A stretch of DNA of 13,166 nt from Hyphomonadaceae bacterium (GTDB lineage Bacteria > Pseudomonadota > Alphaproteobacteria > Caulobacterales > Aquidulcibacteraceae). The translations under genes were made by a program, and so were the position numbers. The stretch spans positions 1 to 13,166 of the forward strand of contig DPWD01000074.1 of the NCBI GenBank assembly GCA_003526465.1, read 5' to 3'. Every line of letters starts with the position of its first letter. The first letter of the stretch is position 1. The notes below the pieces were generated by a model. The model saw only the letters and a list, made by a program, of their open reading frames with translations, searched no databases and was not told the DNA's origin. Shown here one piece after another: positions 6,686 to 13,166 of the stretch.

Positions 6686-8749
6686 ATGACGCAAAACGCC
6701 TTCCTGGCGGCAATCCAGAAGATCACCTCGGGCGCTTTGCCGCTAACCGAGATGATCTCCGGCGCGCAGCAATTGGCGAAGGCCGGGCAAGCCGATTACG
6801 CGCGCCAGCTTTACCAAGTCTGGATCAATTTCAACGGCGAAAACCCCCTCCTCTTTGTCGCCAACTTCAATTATTCGACGCTGCTCAGCCAACTTGGCGA
6901 GGAAGCCGGCGCCGAAGCGGCGCTGCGGGCGGCGCTGGCGCAGAACCCCGATTTTTCCCCCGCGCGCATCAACCTCGGCAGCGCGCTGGAACGGCGCGGG
7001 GCGGCCAAGGAGGCAGTCGAGCAGTGGAAGAACGGCGCCGAGCGGCTGAGCGCGGTGACCGGCGACGCAATCGAGTACAAGATCACGCTGCTGAAGCAAA
7101 TCAGCCGGGTGTTCTCCGACAATCTCCAGCACGAGAGCGCCGAGGCGGCGCTGCGCCAGTGTCTCGACCTCAACCCGAATCAGCGCGATGTGGCCGAGCA
7201 ATTCGCCGCCGTGCGCCTGGCGCAGTGCAAATGGCCGATCGCTCCGGACGCCCCGCGCATGACGCGCGGCGAGTTCGTATCGAAATTCCACCCGCTTTCC
7301 GCCTGCGCCTATGGCGACGACCCCTATCTGCATCTGGGACTGGCCAACGACTATGTCCGCAAGCTCGCGGCCAGCGGCAACGAAATGTCCGACCGCCGCA
7401 ATGCCCCCATCGGCGAGAACAGGCGCTTGCGCATCGGTTATCTGTCCTCCGATCTGCGCAGCCACGCGGTCGGGTACTTGATGGTGCAATTGTTCGAGGC
7501 GCACGATCCCAGCGGCATCGAGGTTTTCGCCTATTATTGCGGCATCCCGTCCGAGGACGGGATAACGCAGCGCATCAAGGGCGCCGCTGAGCACTGGATC
7601 GACATCCGCAACATGAGCGACGATGAGGCCGCCGCGCGCATCGCCGCCGACGAGATCGACATTCTCGTCGATGTCAACGGTCACACCCGCGACGCGCGCC
7701 TTGGCGTGTTCGCACGCAAGCCCGCGCCGATCCAAGTGAACTGGCTGGGCTATCCGGGAACCATGGGCAGCCCGTTCCATCATTACATCATCGCTGACGA
7801 CTGGATCATTCCAGAGGACCTGGAGCGCTTCTATTCCGAACGCGTGCTGCATCTGCCCTGCTATCAGCCCAACGACCGCAAGCGGATCATCGCCGAAAAA
7901 GGCCAGACCCGCGCCGAGGCAGGCCTGCCCGAAGACAAGTTCGTGTTCTGCTGCTTCAACGCCGCGCATAAGGTCACCCGCTTCTCGTTCGAACGCTGGC
8001 TGGAGATCTTGCGGCAAACGCCCGACAGCGTGCTCTGGCTGCTCGATTACGGCGCGGAGACCAATAAGCGCTTGGCGGCCTATGCAAGCGAGCGCGGCGT
8101 CGACGGCTCAAGGCTCATTCCCGCGCCAAAGCTCGCAAACCCGCATCACCTCGCGCGCTATCCGCTGGCGGATCTGTTCATCGACACCATCCCCTATGGC
8201 GCCCACACCACCGCCTCCGACGCGCTGTGGATGGGCGTGCCGGTGCTGACGCTGTCGGGCCGCAGCTTCGCGTCGCGCGTCTGCGGATCGCTAGTGCGTG
8301 CGGCGGGCGTGCCCGAATTGGTATGCGCGAGCCAGAATGAATTTGTCTCGCGCGCGGCCGCGCTGGCGACTTCGGACAGGGTAACGTTGGCCTCCTACCG
8401 CGAACGTCTTCTGACCAATCGCGATACGTGCGCGTTGTTCGATATCGATGGGCTCGCTCGCGGCATCGAAAAACTATACCGCCAAATGGCGGATGAATAT
8501 CGCGCTGGCGCGATGCCGCAGCCGAACCTGCGCGGGCTCGATGCTTATCTCGACATCGGCGCCGCGTACGATCATGACGCTGCCGAGATCGGGCTCCTCG
8601 CCGACTACGAGGGCTATTATCGCGACGCGATCGCCGCGCGTCATCGCGCGCGGCCGCTCTCCCCCGATGGCCGGTTGTGGACCGAGACGGAAATCGCGGG
8701 CGCTGTTCCGCCCACGGTTGCAAGACGAGCCAACGCGCGCGCCGCGTAA
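6686..8749 (+). CDS. TPR-containing GT41 (OGT/SPINDLY-type) protein glycosyltransferase
   Basis: Predicted cytoplasmic enzyme of 687 residues that transfers a sugar from a nucleotide sugar to protein. Residues ~25-165 are alpha-helical TPR-like repeats (AEAALRAALAQNPDFSPARI, EAALRQCLDLNPNQRDVAEQ), the usual acceptor-binding part. The GT41 catalytic domain spans ~245-600. LRIGYLSSDLRSHAVGYL has His260 where human OGT has its active-site His498; CCFNAAHKVTRFS has Lys429 matching UDP-binding Lys842; PYGAHTTASDALW has His507 matching His920. SRSFASRVCGS-type and NWLGYPGTMGS motifs are also typical. A ~75-residue C-terminal tail (LDAYLDIGAAYDHDAAEIG...) follows. Known relatives include Caulobacter FlmG (flagellin glycosylation), eukaryotic-type OGT, and TPR-less HMW1C N-glycosyltransferases. 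The gene lies 122 bp downstream of the giant Ser/Thr-rich repeat gene on the same strand, suggesting that protein as acceptor (inference). Start: ATG at 6686, with only a weak purine stretch upstream. No flagellin gene is in the window. Confidence 0.92.
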   Translation: MTQNAFLAAIQKITSGALPLTEMISGAQQLAKAGQADYARQLYQVWINFNGENPLLFVANFNYSTLLSQLGEEAGAEAALRAALAQNPDFSPARINLGSALERRGAAKEAVEQWKNGAERLSAVTGDAIEYKITLLKQISRVFSDNLQHESAEAALRQCLDLNPNQRDVAEQFAAVRLAQCKWPIAPDAPRMTRGEFVSKFHPLSACAYGDDPYLHLGLANDYVRKLAASGNEMSDRRNAPIGENRRLRIGYLSSDLRSHAVGYLMVQLFEAHDPSGIEVFAYYCGIPSEDGITQRIKGAAEHWIDIRNMSDDEAAARIAADEIDILVDVNGHTRDARLGVFARKPAPIQVNWLGYPGTMGSPFHHYIIADDWIIPEDLERFYSERVLHLPCYQPNDRKRIIAEKGQTRAEAGLPEDKFVFCCFNAAHKVTRFSFERWLEILRQTPDSVLWLLDYGAETNKRLAAYASERGVDGSRLIPAPKLANPHHLARYPLADLFIDTIPYGAHTTASDALWMGVPVLTLSGRSFASRVCGSLVRAAGVPELVCASQNEFVSRAAALATSDRVTLASYRERLLTNRDTCALFDIDGLARGIEKLYRQMADEYRAGAMPQPNLRGLDAYLDIGAAYDHDAAEIGLLADYEGYYRDAIAARHRARPLSPDGRLWTETEIAGAVPPTVARRANARAA

Positions 8750-8789
8750 TTGTTGAAGCGAACTCCAATCAAACAAGATTGCACGCCGT

Positions 8790-8974
8790 CCCCTCCCCGC
8801 GAGGGGAGGGGGCAGGGGGTGGGGTGAAACACAGATCGTCTGAAACTGGACCCGGGCCTTCAGGTCCGCCCTCGCGCATTGCCCGTCGGGTAAGCGCGTC
8901 CGAAGACGCGCGGTCCCAGGTTGCAACCAGTGGTGTTTCGCCCCACCCCTGCCCCCTCCCCTCGCGGGGAGGGG
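8790..8974. repeat. Compound palindromic intergenic repeat (REP/BIME-like)
   Basis: The 324-bp gap 8750-9073 is largely filled by this element. Two ~42-bp arms, 8790-8832 and 8933-8974, are inverted copies differing by one G and one T/C. Each arm is itself a hairpin: CCCCTCCCC-GCGA-GGGGAGGGG at 8790-8811 and its counterpart in the right arm. Between them are smaller hairpins, notably GCGCGTC-CGAA-GACGCGC (8894-8911) and GGACC/GGTCC (8848-8867). It resembles multi-copy extragenic palindromes of alphaproteobacteria and may end transcription of the glycosyltransferase unit. I see no gene in the gap; the only other signal is GGAG at 9062-9065, the ribosome binding site of the next gene. Confidence 0.75.
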
Positions 8975-9073
8975 TTCAAGCAAGGCACGCGACCTACCTA
9001 ATCGGAAACTTGCTCTGGCTCCCCGAGCGCGCACCCGATATCACCACACAAGCACCAAACCGGAGCGCGTTCG

Positions 9074-10621
9074 ATGGCGCACCACACGCCCGATTTTCCC
9101 GACGCCTTCAACATGGCGGATTATTTCGTATTCTCCAACATCGAGGCGGGGCGGGGCTGGAAGACTGCCATCCTGTTTGAAGGGCGCGCCATCAGCTACG
9201 AAACCGTAGCGGAGAAGGTCAGCCGCGTCGCAACGCAATTGATCGGCGACGGCCTCTTGCCCGAGCAGCGCGTGCTGGTGTGCATGCGCGATTGCCCGGA
9301 ATTTGTGTATTCCTGGTTCGGCGCAATCAAAGCCGGCGCGGTGGTTACGCAGGTCAACCCGTTGTTGCCGGCCAGCGATTACGAATACTATCTCTCCTAT
9401 GTGAAGCCGCAATTCGCCTTCATCGACGAAGCGAGCGCGCCCGCGTTCCGCGAAGCGGCGGCGCAATCGCGCCATTGCGGCGGCGGCGCCAACATCTTCG
9501 AGGCGGGCGCGGCGTTTAACGCCTGGCTCGCGCGCGAGCCGAAACCGGACGCCCTGCCCTGGCCGACGCGCAAGGACGATCCCGCGGTGTGGCTTTTCAC
9601 TTCGGGCACGACCGGCAAGAGCAAAGGCGCGGTGCACACGCACGCGCACTTTGCTTACAACACCGAGGTTTACGCCAAGAGCTTCATCGGCATGCGCGAG
9701 GACGAGGTGACGATCTCCGGCCCGCGCCTGTTTTTCGGTTACGCGACCGGCACGAATCTGATGTTTCCGTTCGCAATTGGCGCGACCACAATCCTGTTTC
9801 GCGACCAGCCGAGCGCCGAATTGCTGTTCGAGTACATTGCCCGCCATCGCCCCAGCGTGCTCACCGGCGTGCCCACGCTCATCAACAAGATGTTGGAAGC
9901 GCCTGCCAGCGCAAGCGCCGATCTTTCCTCGCTGCGCTTCATGTGGAGCGCGGGCGAAGCACTGCCGCGCGAATTGCACGAACGCTGGGACGCACGCTTC
10001 GGCGTGCCGATCATCGATGGCATCGGTTCGGCAGAGAGCTTTCACATCTATATCAGCAATCGCCCCGGCGACATTCGCCCCGGCAGCCTGGGCAAGCTTG
10101 TGCCTGGCTACGAAGCCAAGCTCGTCGATGACGAAGGCGCTGTTGTCGCGCAAGGCGATGTCGGAACGCTCTGGATCAGGGGCGCATCGGCGGCGCTCTA
10201 TTATCACGCGGCCTACGACAAGTCGGCCGAACATTTGCGCGGGGGCTGGATCGTCTCCGGCGACAAGTTCCGCCAAGACGGGGACGGCTATTGGTATTAC
10301 GAAGGCCGTGGCGACGACCTGATCAAATCGGGCGGCATTTACGTGAGCCCGCTAGAGGTCGAGAATTGCCTGTTGCAGCACGGCGGCGTCGCCGAGTGTT
10401 GCGTCATCGGCAGGGGCGATGACGCAGGGCTTGAGAAGCCGTTCGCCATTGTCGTGCTGAAGCCCGGCGCAGACGTTTCAGCTGCCGACCTCATCGCCTT
10501 CGCCAAGCAGCGCATCGCACGCTACAAGGCGCCGCACGACGTTGCGTTTTCCGCGACAGCGCTGCCGCGCAACGACCGCGACAAGATCGACCGCAAGGCG
10601 CTCAAGGCGATGTATGTATGA
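9074..10621 (+). CDS. Benzoate-CoA ligase family acyl-CoA synthetase (aromatic acid-CoA ligase)
   Basis: Adenylate-forming enzyme of 515 residues, activating a carboxylic acid with ATP and CoA via an acyl-AMP intermediate; cytoplasmic. The N-terminal segment FNMADYFVFSNIEAGRGWKT is typical of benzoate/hydroxybenzoate-CoA ligases. The phosphate loop TSGTTGKSKG spans residues 176-185; the GPRLFFGYATGTNLMFPF segment occupies the place of the aromatic-acid pocket in this family; SGD (395-397) is the ribose-binding Asp; GRGDDLIKSGG is the hinge region; and Lys504 in RDKIDRK is the adenylation lysine. Length fits the family (about 510-530). Benzoate, hydroxybenzoate or aminobenzoate are all possible substrates; the sequence alone does not decide. 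Start: ATG at 9074, with GGAG eight bases upstream. It overlaps the next gene by ATGA, so the ligase and the creatininase-family protein are probably made together. Confidence 0.88.
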   Translation: MAHHTPDFPDAFNMADYFVFSNIEAGRGWKTAILFEGRAISYETVAEKVSRVATQLIGDGLLPEQRVLVCMRDCPEFVYSWFGAIKAGAVVTQVNPLLPASDYEYYLSYVKPQFAFIDEASAPAFREAAAQSRHCGGGANIFEAGAAFNAWLAREPKPDALPWPTRKDDPAVWLFTSGTTGKSKGAVHTHAHFAYNTEVYAKSFIGMREDEVTISGPRLFFGYATGTNLMFPFAIGATTILFRDQPSAELLFEYIARHRPSVLTGVPTLINKMLEAPASASADLSSLRFMWSAGEALPRELHERWDARFGVPIIDGIGSAESFHIYISNRPGDIRPGSLGKLVPGYEAKLVDDEGAVVAQGDVGTLWIRGASAALYYHAAYDKSAEHLRGGWIVSGDKFRQDGDGYWYYEGRGDDLIKSGGIYVSPLEVENCLLQHGGVAECCVIGRGDDAGLEKPFAIVVLKPGADVSAADLIAFAKQRIARYKAPHDVAFSATALPRNDRDKIDRKALKAMYV

Positions 10622-11385
10622 AACTTGCCGAACTCCCCTGGATCGCGGTGCGCGAGGCGCTTGCTTCAGGCCAACCGGTCGCAGCGCTGCTGCCCTGCGG
10701 CGCCACCGAGGCGCACGGCCCGCACCTGCCGCTCAACACCGACGTGATCATCAGCGATGGCGTGGCGCGCCGGGCAGCCGCGTTGCTTGAGTCCGACGGC
10801 GTCCGTGCGCTTATCCTCCCTGCCCTCGCTTACGCGCCAGCAGAATATGCGGCGGATTTCGCCGGCACGATCGGCATCGGCGCGACGGCGGCGAAGGCCA
10901 TCATTCTCGACATCGCGCGCGCGCTTAAGATCCAGGGCTTTGCCTGCATCGGCCTCGCCAACAGCCATTTCGATCCCGCCAATGTAGCCATGCTGCGCGA
11001 GGCGGCGAACGAGATTACCGCGCTCGGCCTGCCCGCTGCGTTTCCAGACTTCACCCGACGCGCGCTCGCGGCGACGCTGACGCCGGAGTTCGTTTCAGGC
11101 GCTTGCCACGCGGGGCAATTCGAAACCAGCCTGGTGCTCGCCGACGAGCCGCGCCTGGTGAACGATGCCGCACGCGCGCTGCTCGCGGAAAATCCCGCGA
11201 GCCTGACCGAAGCGTTCGCGCATGGCGCCAAGACTTTTGCCGAAGCTGGCGGGCTGGAGGCGTATTTCGGCGCGCCGGCGGCGGCCACCGCCGAGGAAGG
11301 CGAGCAGAGTTTTCGCATCATGGCGCAAGCGCTAGCGGCTTCGGTGCGCGAAGCCATTGCAGCGCGAGGCGCCATAAATCAATGA
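10618..11385 (+). CDS. Creatininase (creatinine amidohydrolase) family protein
   Basis: Predicted metal-dependent amidohydrolase of 255 residues, the usual family length. The first metal motif, GATEAHGPHLPLNTD (residues 28-42), contains Glu31, His33 and Asp42, matching ligands of Pseudomonas creatininase. The second, NSHFDPAN (115-122), offers His117 and Asp119 in place of the usual NGHxxN, where creatininase itself has His-x-Glu. HAGQFETS (164-171) carries the conserved Glu169. No signal peptide, so cytoplasmic. Family members hydrolyse cyclic amides or act in cofactor maturation (for example MftE) and many are uncharacterised. Its four-base overlap with the CoA ligase suggests it opens an amide or lactam, or processes a product, in the same catabolic route; this is inference, and creatinine as substrate is not implied. 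Confidence 0.87.
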   Translation: MKLAELPWIAVREALASGQPVAALLPCGATEAHGPHLPLNTDVIISDGVARRAAALLESDGVRALILPALAYAPAEYAADFAGTIGIGATAAKAIILDIARALKIQGFACIGLANSHFDPANVAMLREAANEITALGLPAAFPDFTRRALAATLTPEFVSGACHAGQFETSLVLADEPRLVNDAARALLAENPASLTEAFAHGAKTFAEAGGLEAYFGAPAAATAEEGEQSFRIMAQALAASVREAIAARGAINQ

Positions 11386-11395
11386 CACACCCCTC

Positions 11396-11503
11396 CCACC
11401 CATTCCCGGATTGCGCGAAGCGCAAGTCCGGGACCCATACCCGCAAACGCTTGAGTTTATGGGCCCCGGGCTCGACGCTGCGCGTCGCCCCGGGGATGGG
11501 TGG
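11396..11503. repeat. Second compound palindromic intergenic element
   Basis: It is bounded by a 12-bp inverted repeat (ccacccattccc at 11396-11407, ggggatgggtgg at 11492-11503; 11 of 12 pair). Inside, hairpin A runs 11404-11433 (TCCCGGA-TTGCGC, GAA loop, GCGCAA-G-TCCGGGA, 13 bp with one bulged G). Hairpin B spans 11464-11495 (CCCCGGG, inner stem CGACGC-TGC-GCGTCG, then CCCGGGG). It is unlike the 8790-8974 element in sequence but similar in plan, filling the gap between the creatininase-family gene and the DOMON-like gene. It is probably one copy of a dispersed extragenic palindrome. Confidence 0.72.
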
Positions 11504-11545
11504 ATAATGAATTATGCCTCAGCGAATACTCCTAGCAGCACCAGC

Positions 11546-12082
11546 ATGACGAGCCTCCTGCTCCATCCGCAATCGGCGCGTGCAGGCGTCGTCAGCATCG
11601 ATGCGCATGTCGCGCGCACCGGCGCCGACATACTGACGTTCCGCTACGTGCTTCTGGGCGACCTCGCCGCCGTGCGTTGGCCGGCACCGGCGGCATCGGC
11701 GCGCGCCGATGAATTGTGGCGAAGCACATGCTTCGAAGCCTTCGTGCAGGTCCAAGGGGCCTCATTCTATTTCGAGTTCAACTTCTCCCCCTCCTCCCAA
11801 TGGGCGGCCTACGCATTCGATAGCTACCGCGCCGGCATGCGCCCTGCCGAAACCGCGGCGCCGGAGATGGGTATGCGCCGTGAGGATGACCGCTTCGAGC
11901 TGACCGCCGTGGTCGCCGTAGCAGTCCCTGCGCACGCGCCGCTGCGTGTTGGACTTACCGCTGTTGTCGAAGCGGCATCTGGGGAGAAATCGTACTGGGC
12001 GCTGACGCACCCGCCAGGCAAGCCAGACTTCCATCATTCCGATTGCTTTGCCTTGGAAATCACGCCATCGGAACGCCCATGA
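11546..12082 (+). CDS. DOMON-like domain protein
   Basis: Protein of 178 residues composed of one beta-sandwich DOMON-like domain, of the small type often found in sphingomonads and relatives. Recognisable segments are the opening LLLHPQSARAG, DELWRSTCFEAFVQ, FYFEFNFSPSSQWAAYAFDSYRAGM in the middle, and the C-terminal HPPGKPDFHHSDCFALEI. DOMON domains generally bind haem or sugars, but the role of this small type is not known to me. No signal peptide. The frame is open further upstream; an in-frame ATG at 11507 (MNYASANTPSSTS...) would add 13 residues and sits right after the palindromic element with GGGTGG before it. I prefer 11546 because the domain starts immediately there; this choice is uncertain. 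The stop overlaps the NamZ-type gene (ATGA), a pairing that suggests a shared role, perhaps with sugar or cell-wall fragments. Confidence 0.8.
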   Translation: MTSLLLHPQSARAGVVSIDAHVARTGADILTFRYVLLGDLAAVRWPAPAASARADELWRSTCFEAFVQVQGASFYFEFNFSPSSQWAAYAFDSYRAGMRPAETAAPEMGMRREDDRFELTAVVAVAVPAHAPLRVGLTAVVEAASGEKSYWALTHPPGKPDFHHSDCFALEITPSERP

Positions 12083-13166
12083 AATTCGGCATCGACCGGC
12101 TCATCGCCAGCCCGGCGCTGCGCGCGCCGCTCCACGGCAAGCGTGTGGCGCTGCTTGCGCATCCCGCTTCCGTGACAGCCGATCTCACGCATTCGCTGGA
12201 CGCGCTCGCCGCTTGCGGCGATATCCGCATAACCGCCGCGTTCGGGCCGCAACACGGCATGCGCGGCGACAAGCAAGACAACATGCTCGAGAGCGCCGAC
12301 TACACCGATCCCATCCACGGCGTCCCGGTGTTCAGCCTCTACGGCGACAGCCGCCGGCTTACCGGCCAGATGCTTTCCACCTTCGATGTTCTGCTGGTAG
12401 ATCTCCAAGATCTCGGCTGCCGCATCTACACCTTCATTACCACCTTGCTCTATGTGCTCGAAGCGGCCGCGCAGCACGGCAAAGAAGTGTGGGTGCTCGA
12501 CCGCCCCAATCCCGCGGGGCGGCCGATCGAGGGACTCACGCTGCGCGCGGGCTGGGAGAGCTTCGTCGGCGCCGGGCCGCTGCCAATGCGCCATGGCCTC
12601 ACGCTCGGAGAATTGGGGCTTTGGTTCGTACAACACTTCAAGCTCAGCGTTGCCTACAGCGTCGTCGAGATGGAGGGCTACGATCCCGAGGCAGCGCCCG
12701 GTTATGGCTGGCCGCTGGGCGAACGCACGTGGGTCAATCCCAGCCCCAACGCGCCCAGTCTCTGGATGGCGCGCGCTTATGCCGGCACGGTGATGCTCGA
12801 AGGCACGACGCTCTCCGAAGGCCGCGGCACGACGCGCCCGCTGGAATTGTTCGGCGCGCCCGACATCAGCGCGCGCGATGTGCTCGCCGAAATGCAGCGC
12901 CTGGCGCCGCATTGGCTCGAAGGCTGCCGGCTGCGCGAATGCTGGTTCGATCCGACTTTCCACAAGCACGCCAAGCAGCTCTGCAATGGGGTGCAGATTC
13001 ACGTCGAGGACGCCAGTTACAATCATTCAGCCTTCAAGCCGTGGCGGCTGCAAGCGCTCGCCTTCAAGGCGGTCCGGCGCCTCTACCCGGATTACCCGCT
13101 CTGGCGCGACTTCCCGTACGAGTACGAACTCGGCAAGCTCGCCATCGATGTGATCAACGGCTCGCC
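12079..13166 (+). CDS. NamZ-type exo-beta-N-acetylmuramidase (DUF1343, GH171), 3' end outside window
   Basis: The 362 visible residues belong to the DUF1343 family, characterised as exo-N-acetylmuramidases that release terminal MurNAc from peptidoglycan fragments (NamZ, GH171). Recognisable are the N-terminal Rossmann-like part (KRVALLAHPASV, 21-32), FGPQHGMRGDKQDNM (55-69), PVFSLYG (83-89), DVLLVDLQDLGCRIYTF (103-119), VLDRPNPAG (139-147), WVNPSPNAPS (218-227) and SEGRGTTRPLELFG (246-259). The family is about 390-410 residues, so only the last few dozen are missing. There is no signal peptide (MKFGIDRLIA), unlike secreted or lipoprotein members, so a cytoplasmic role in muropeptide recycling is inferred. 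The start is fixed by family alignment and the ATGA overlap with the DOMON-like gene. The loop reads PQHG, where I remember PEHG in many Bacteroidetes members. Confidence 0.9.
   Translation, partial: MKFGIDRLIASPALRAPLHGKRVALLAHPASVTADLTHSLDALAACGDIRITAAFGPQHGMRGDKQDNMLESADYTDPIHGVPVFSLYGDSRRLTGQMLSTFDVLLVDLQDLGCRIYTFITTLLYVLEAAAQHGKEVWVLDRPNPAGRPIEGLTLRAGWESFVGAGPLPMRHGLTLGELGLWFVQHFKLSVAYSVVEMEGYDPEAAPGYGWPLGERTWVNPSPNAPSLWMARAYAGTVMLEGTTLSEGRGTTRPLELFGAPDISARDVLAEMQRLAPHWLEGCRLRECWFDPTFHKHAKQLCNGVQIHVEDASYNHSAFKPWRLQALAFKAVRRLYPDYPLWRDFPYEYELGKLAIDVINGS

Noticed and set aside
6652..7590. Overlapping plus-strand open frame of 312 codons inside the glycosyltransferase gene, and the 424-codon minus frame over the same region
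   Set aside because: Both are Arg/Gly/Ala-rich frame shadows typical of GC-rich genes; the GT41 frame has clear family motifs throughout.
9041..10276. Minus-strand frame of 411 codons opposite the CoA ligase
   Set aside because: The opposite frame carries all adenylate-forming motifs; the antisense translation has no recognisable domain.

Overview
The window looks like chromosomal DNA of a GC-rich alphaproteobacterium. I lean towards Caulobacterales/Hyphomonadaceae, because of the mix of families (TalC-type transaldolase, SPINDLY-type TPR glycosyltransferase, DOMON-like protein next to a NamZ-type muramidase), the strong third-position GC bias, and an exact CtrA-type half-site upstream of the glycosyltransferase gene. 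Genus-level placement is a guess. No RNA genes, CRISPR arrays, insertion sequences or phage genes are visible.

Layout. (1) 1-1117, minus strand: a two-gene unit with overlapping ATGA, a two-TM hypothetical protein followed by a transaldolase cut by the window edge. (2) 1118-1400: divergent intergenic region. (3) 1401-6563, plus: a giant 1720-residue protein made almost wholly of 214 tandem eight-residue units. (4) 6564-6685: short gap with a GC-rich hairpin and a TTAACCAT box. (5) 6686-8749, plus: a TPR plus GT41 (OGT/SPINDLY) glycosyltransferase. (6) 8750-9073: intergenic region with a compound palindromic repeat. (7) 9074-11385, plus: benzoate-CoA-ligase-family acyl-CoA ligase overlapping (ATGA) a creatininase-family amidohydrolase. 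(8) 11396-11503: a second, unrelated palindromic element. (9) 11546-13166, plus: DOMON-like protein overlapping (ATGA) a NamZ/DUF1343 exo-N-acetylmuramidase, cut by the window end.

The most interesting part is the octad-repeat protein and the protein glycosyltransferase just downstream on the same strand. Written out in register, the repeat is not a monotonous octad. Nearly every octad has Gln at position 6, but every third or fourth octad replaces it with Asn/Asp and is usually followed by an acidic residue. The spacing between these marked octads is almost always 3 or 4, often in the exact order 3-3-4-3-4, which makes 17-octad (136-residue, 408-bp) super-modules. The average is about 3.44 octads (27.5 residues) per marked octad, as expected for a superhelical solenoid with one chemically distinct stripe. 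The protein is rich in Ser/Thr, carries many N-x-S/T sequons, appears to lack Lys and Cys entirely, and has no visible signal peptide or C-terminal export domain. It is therefore a plausible dedicated substrate of the neighbouring GT41 enzyme; that link is inference from adjacency and composition. The remaining genes are ordinary metabolic or cell-wall-recycling genes.
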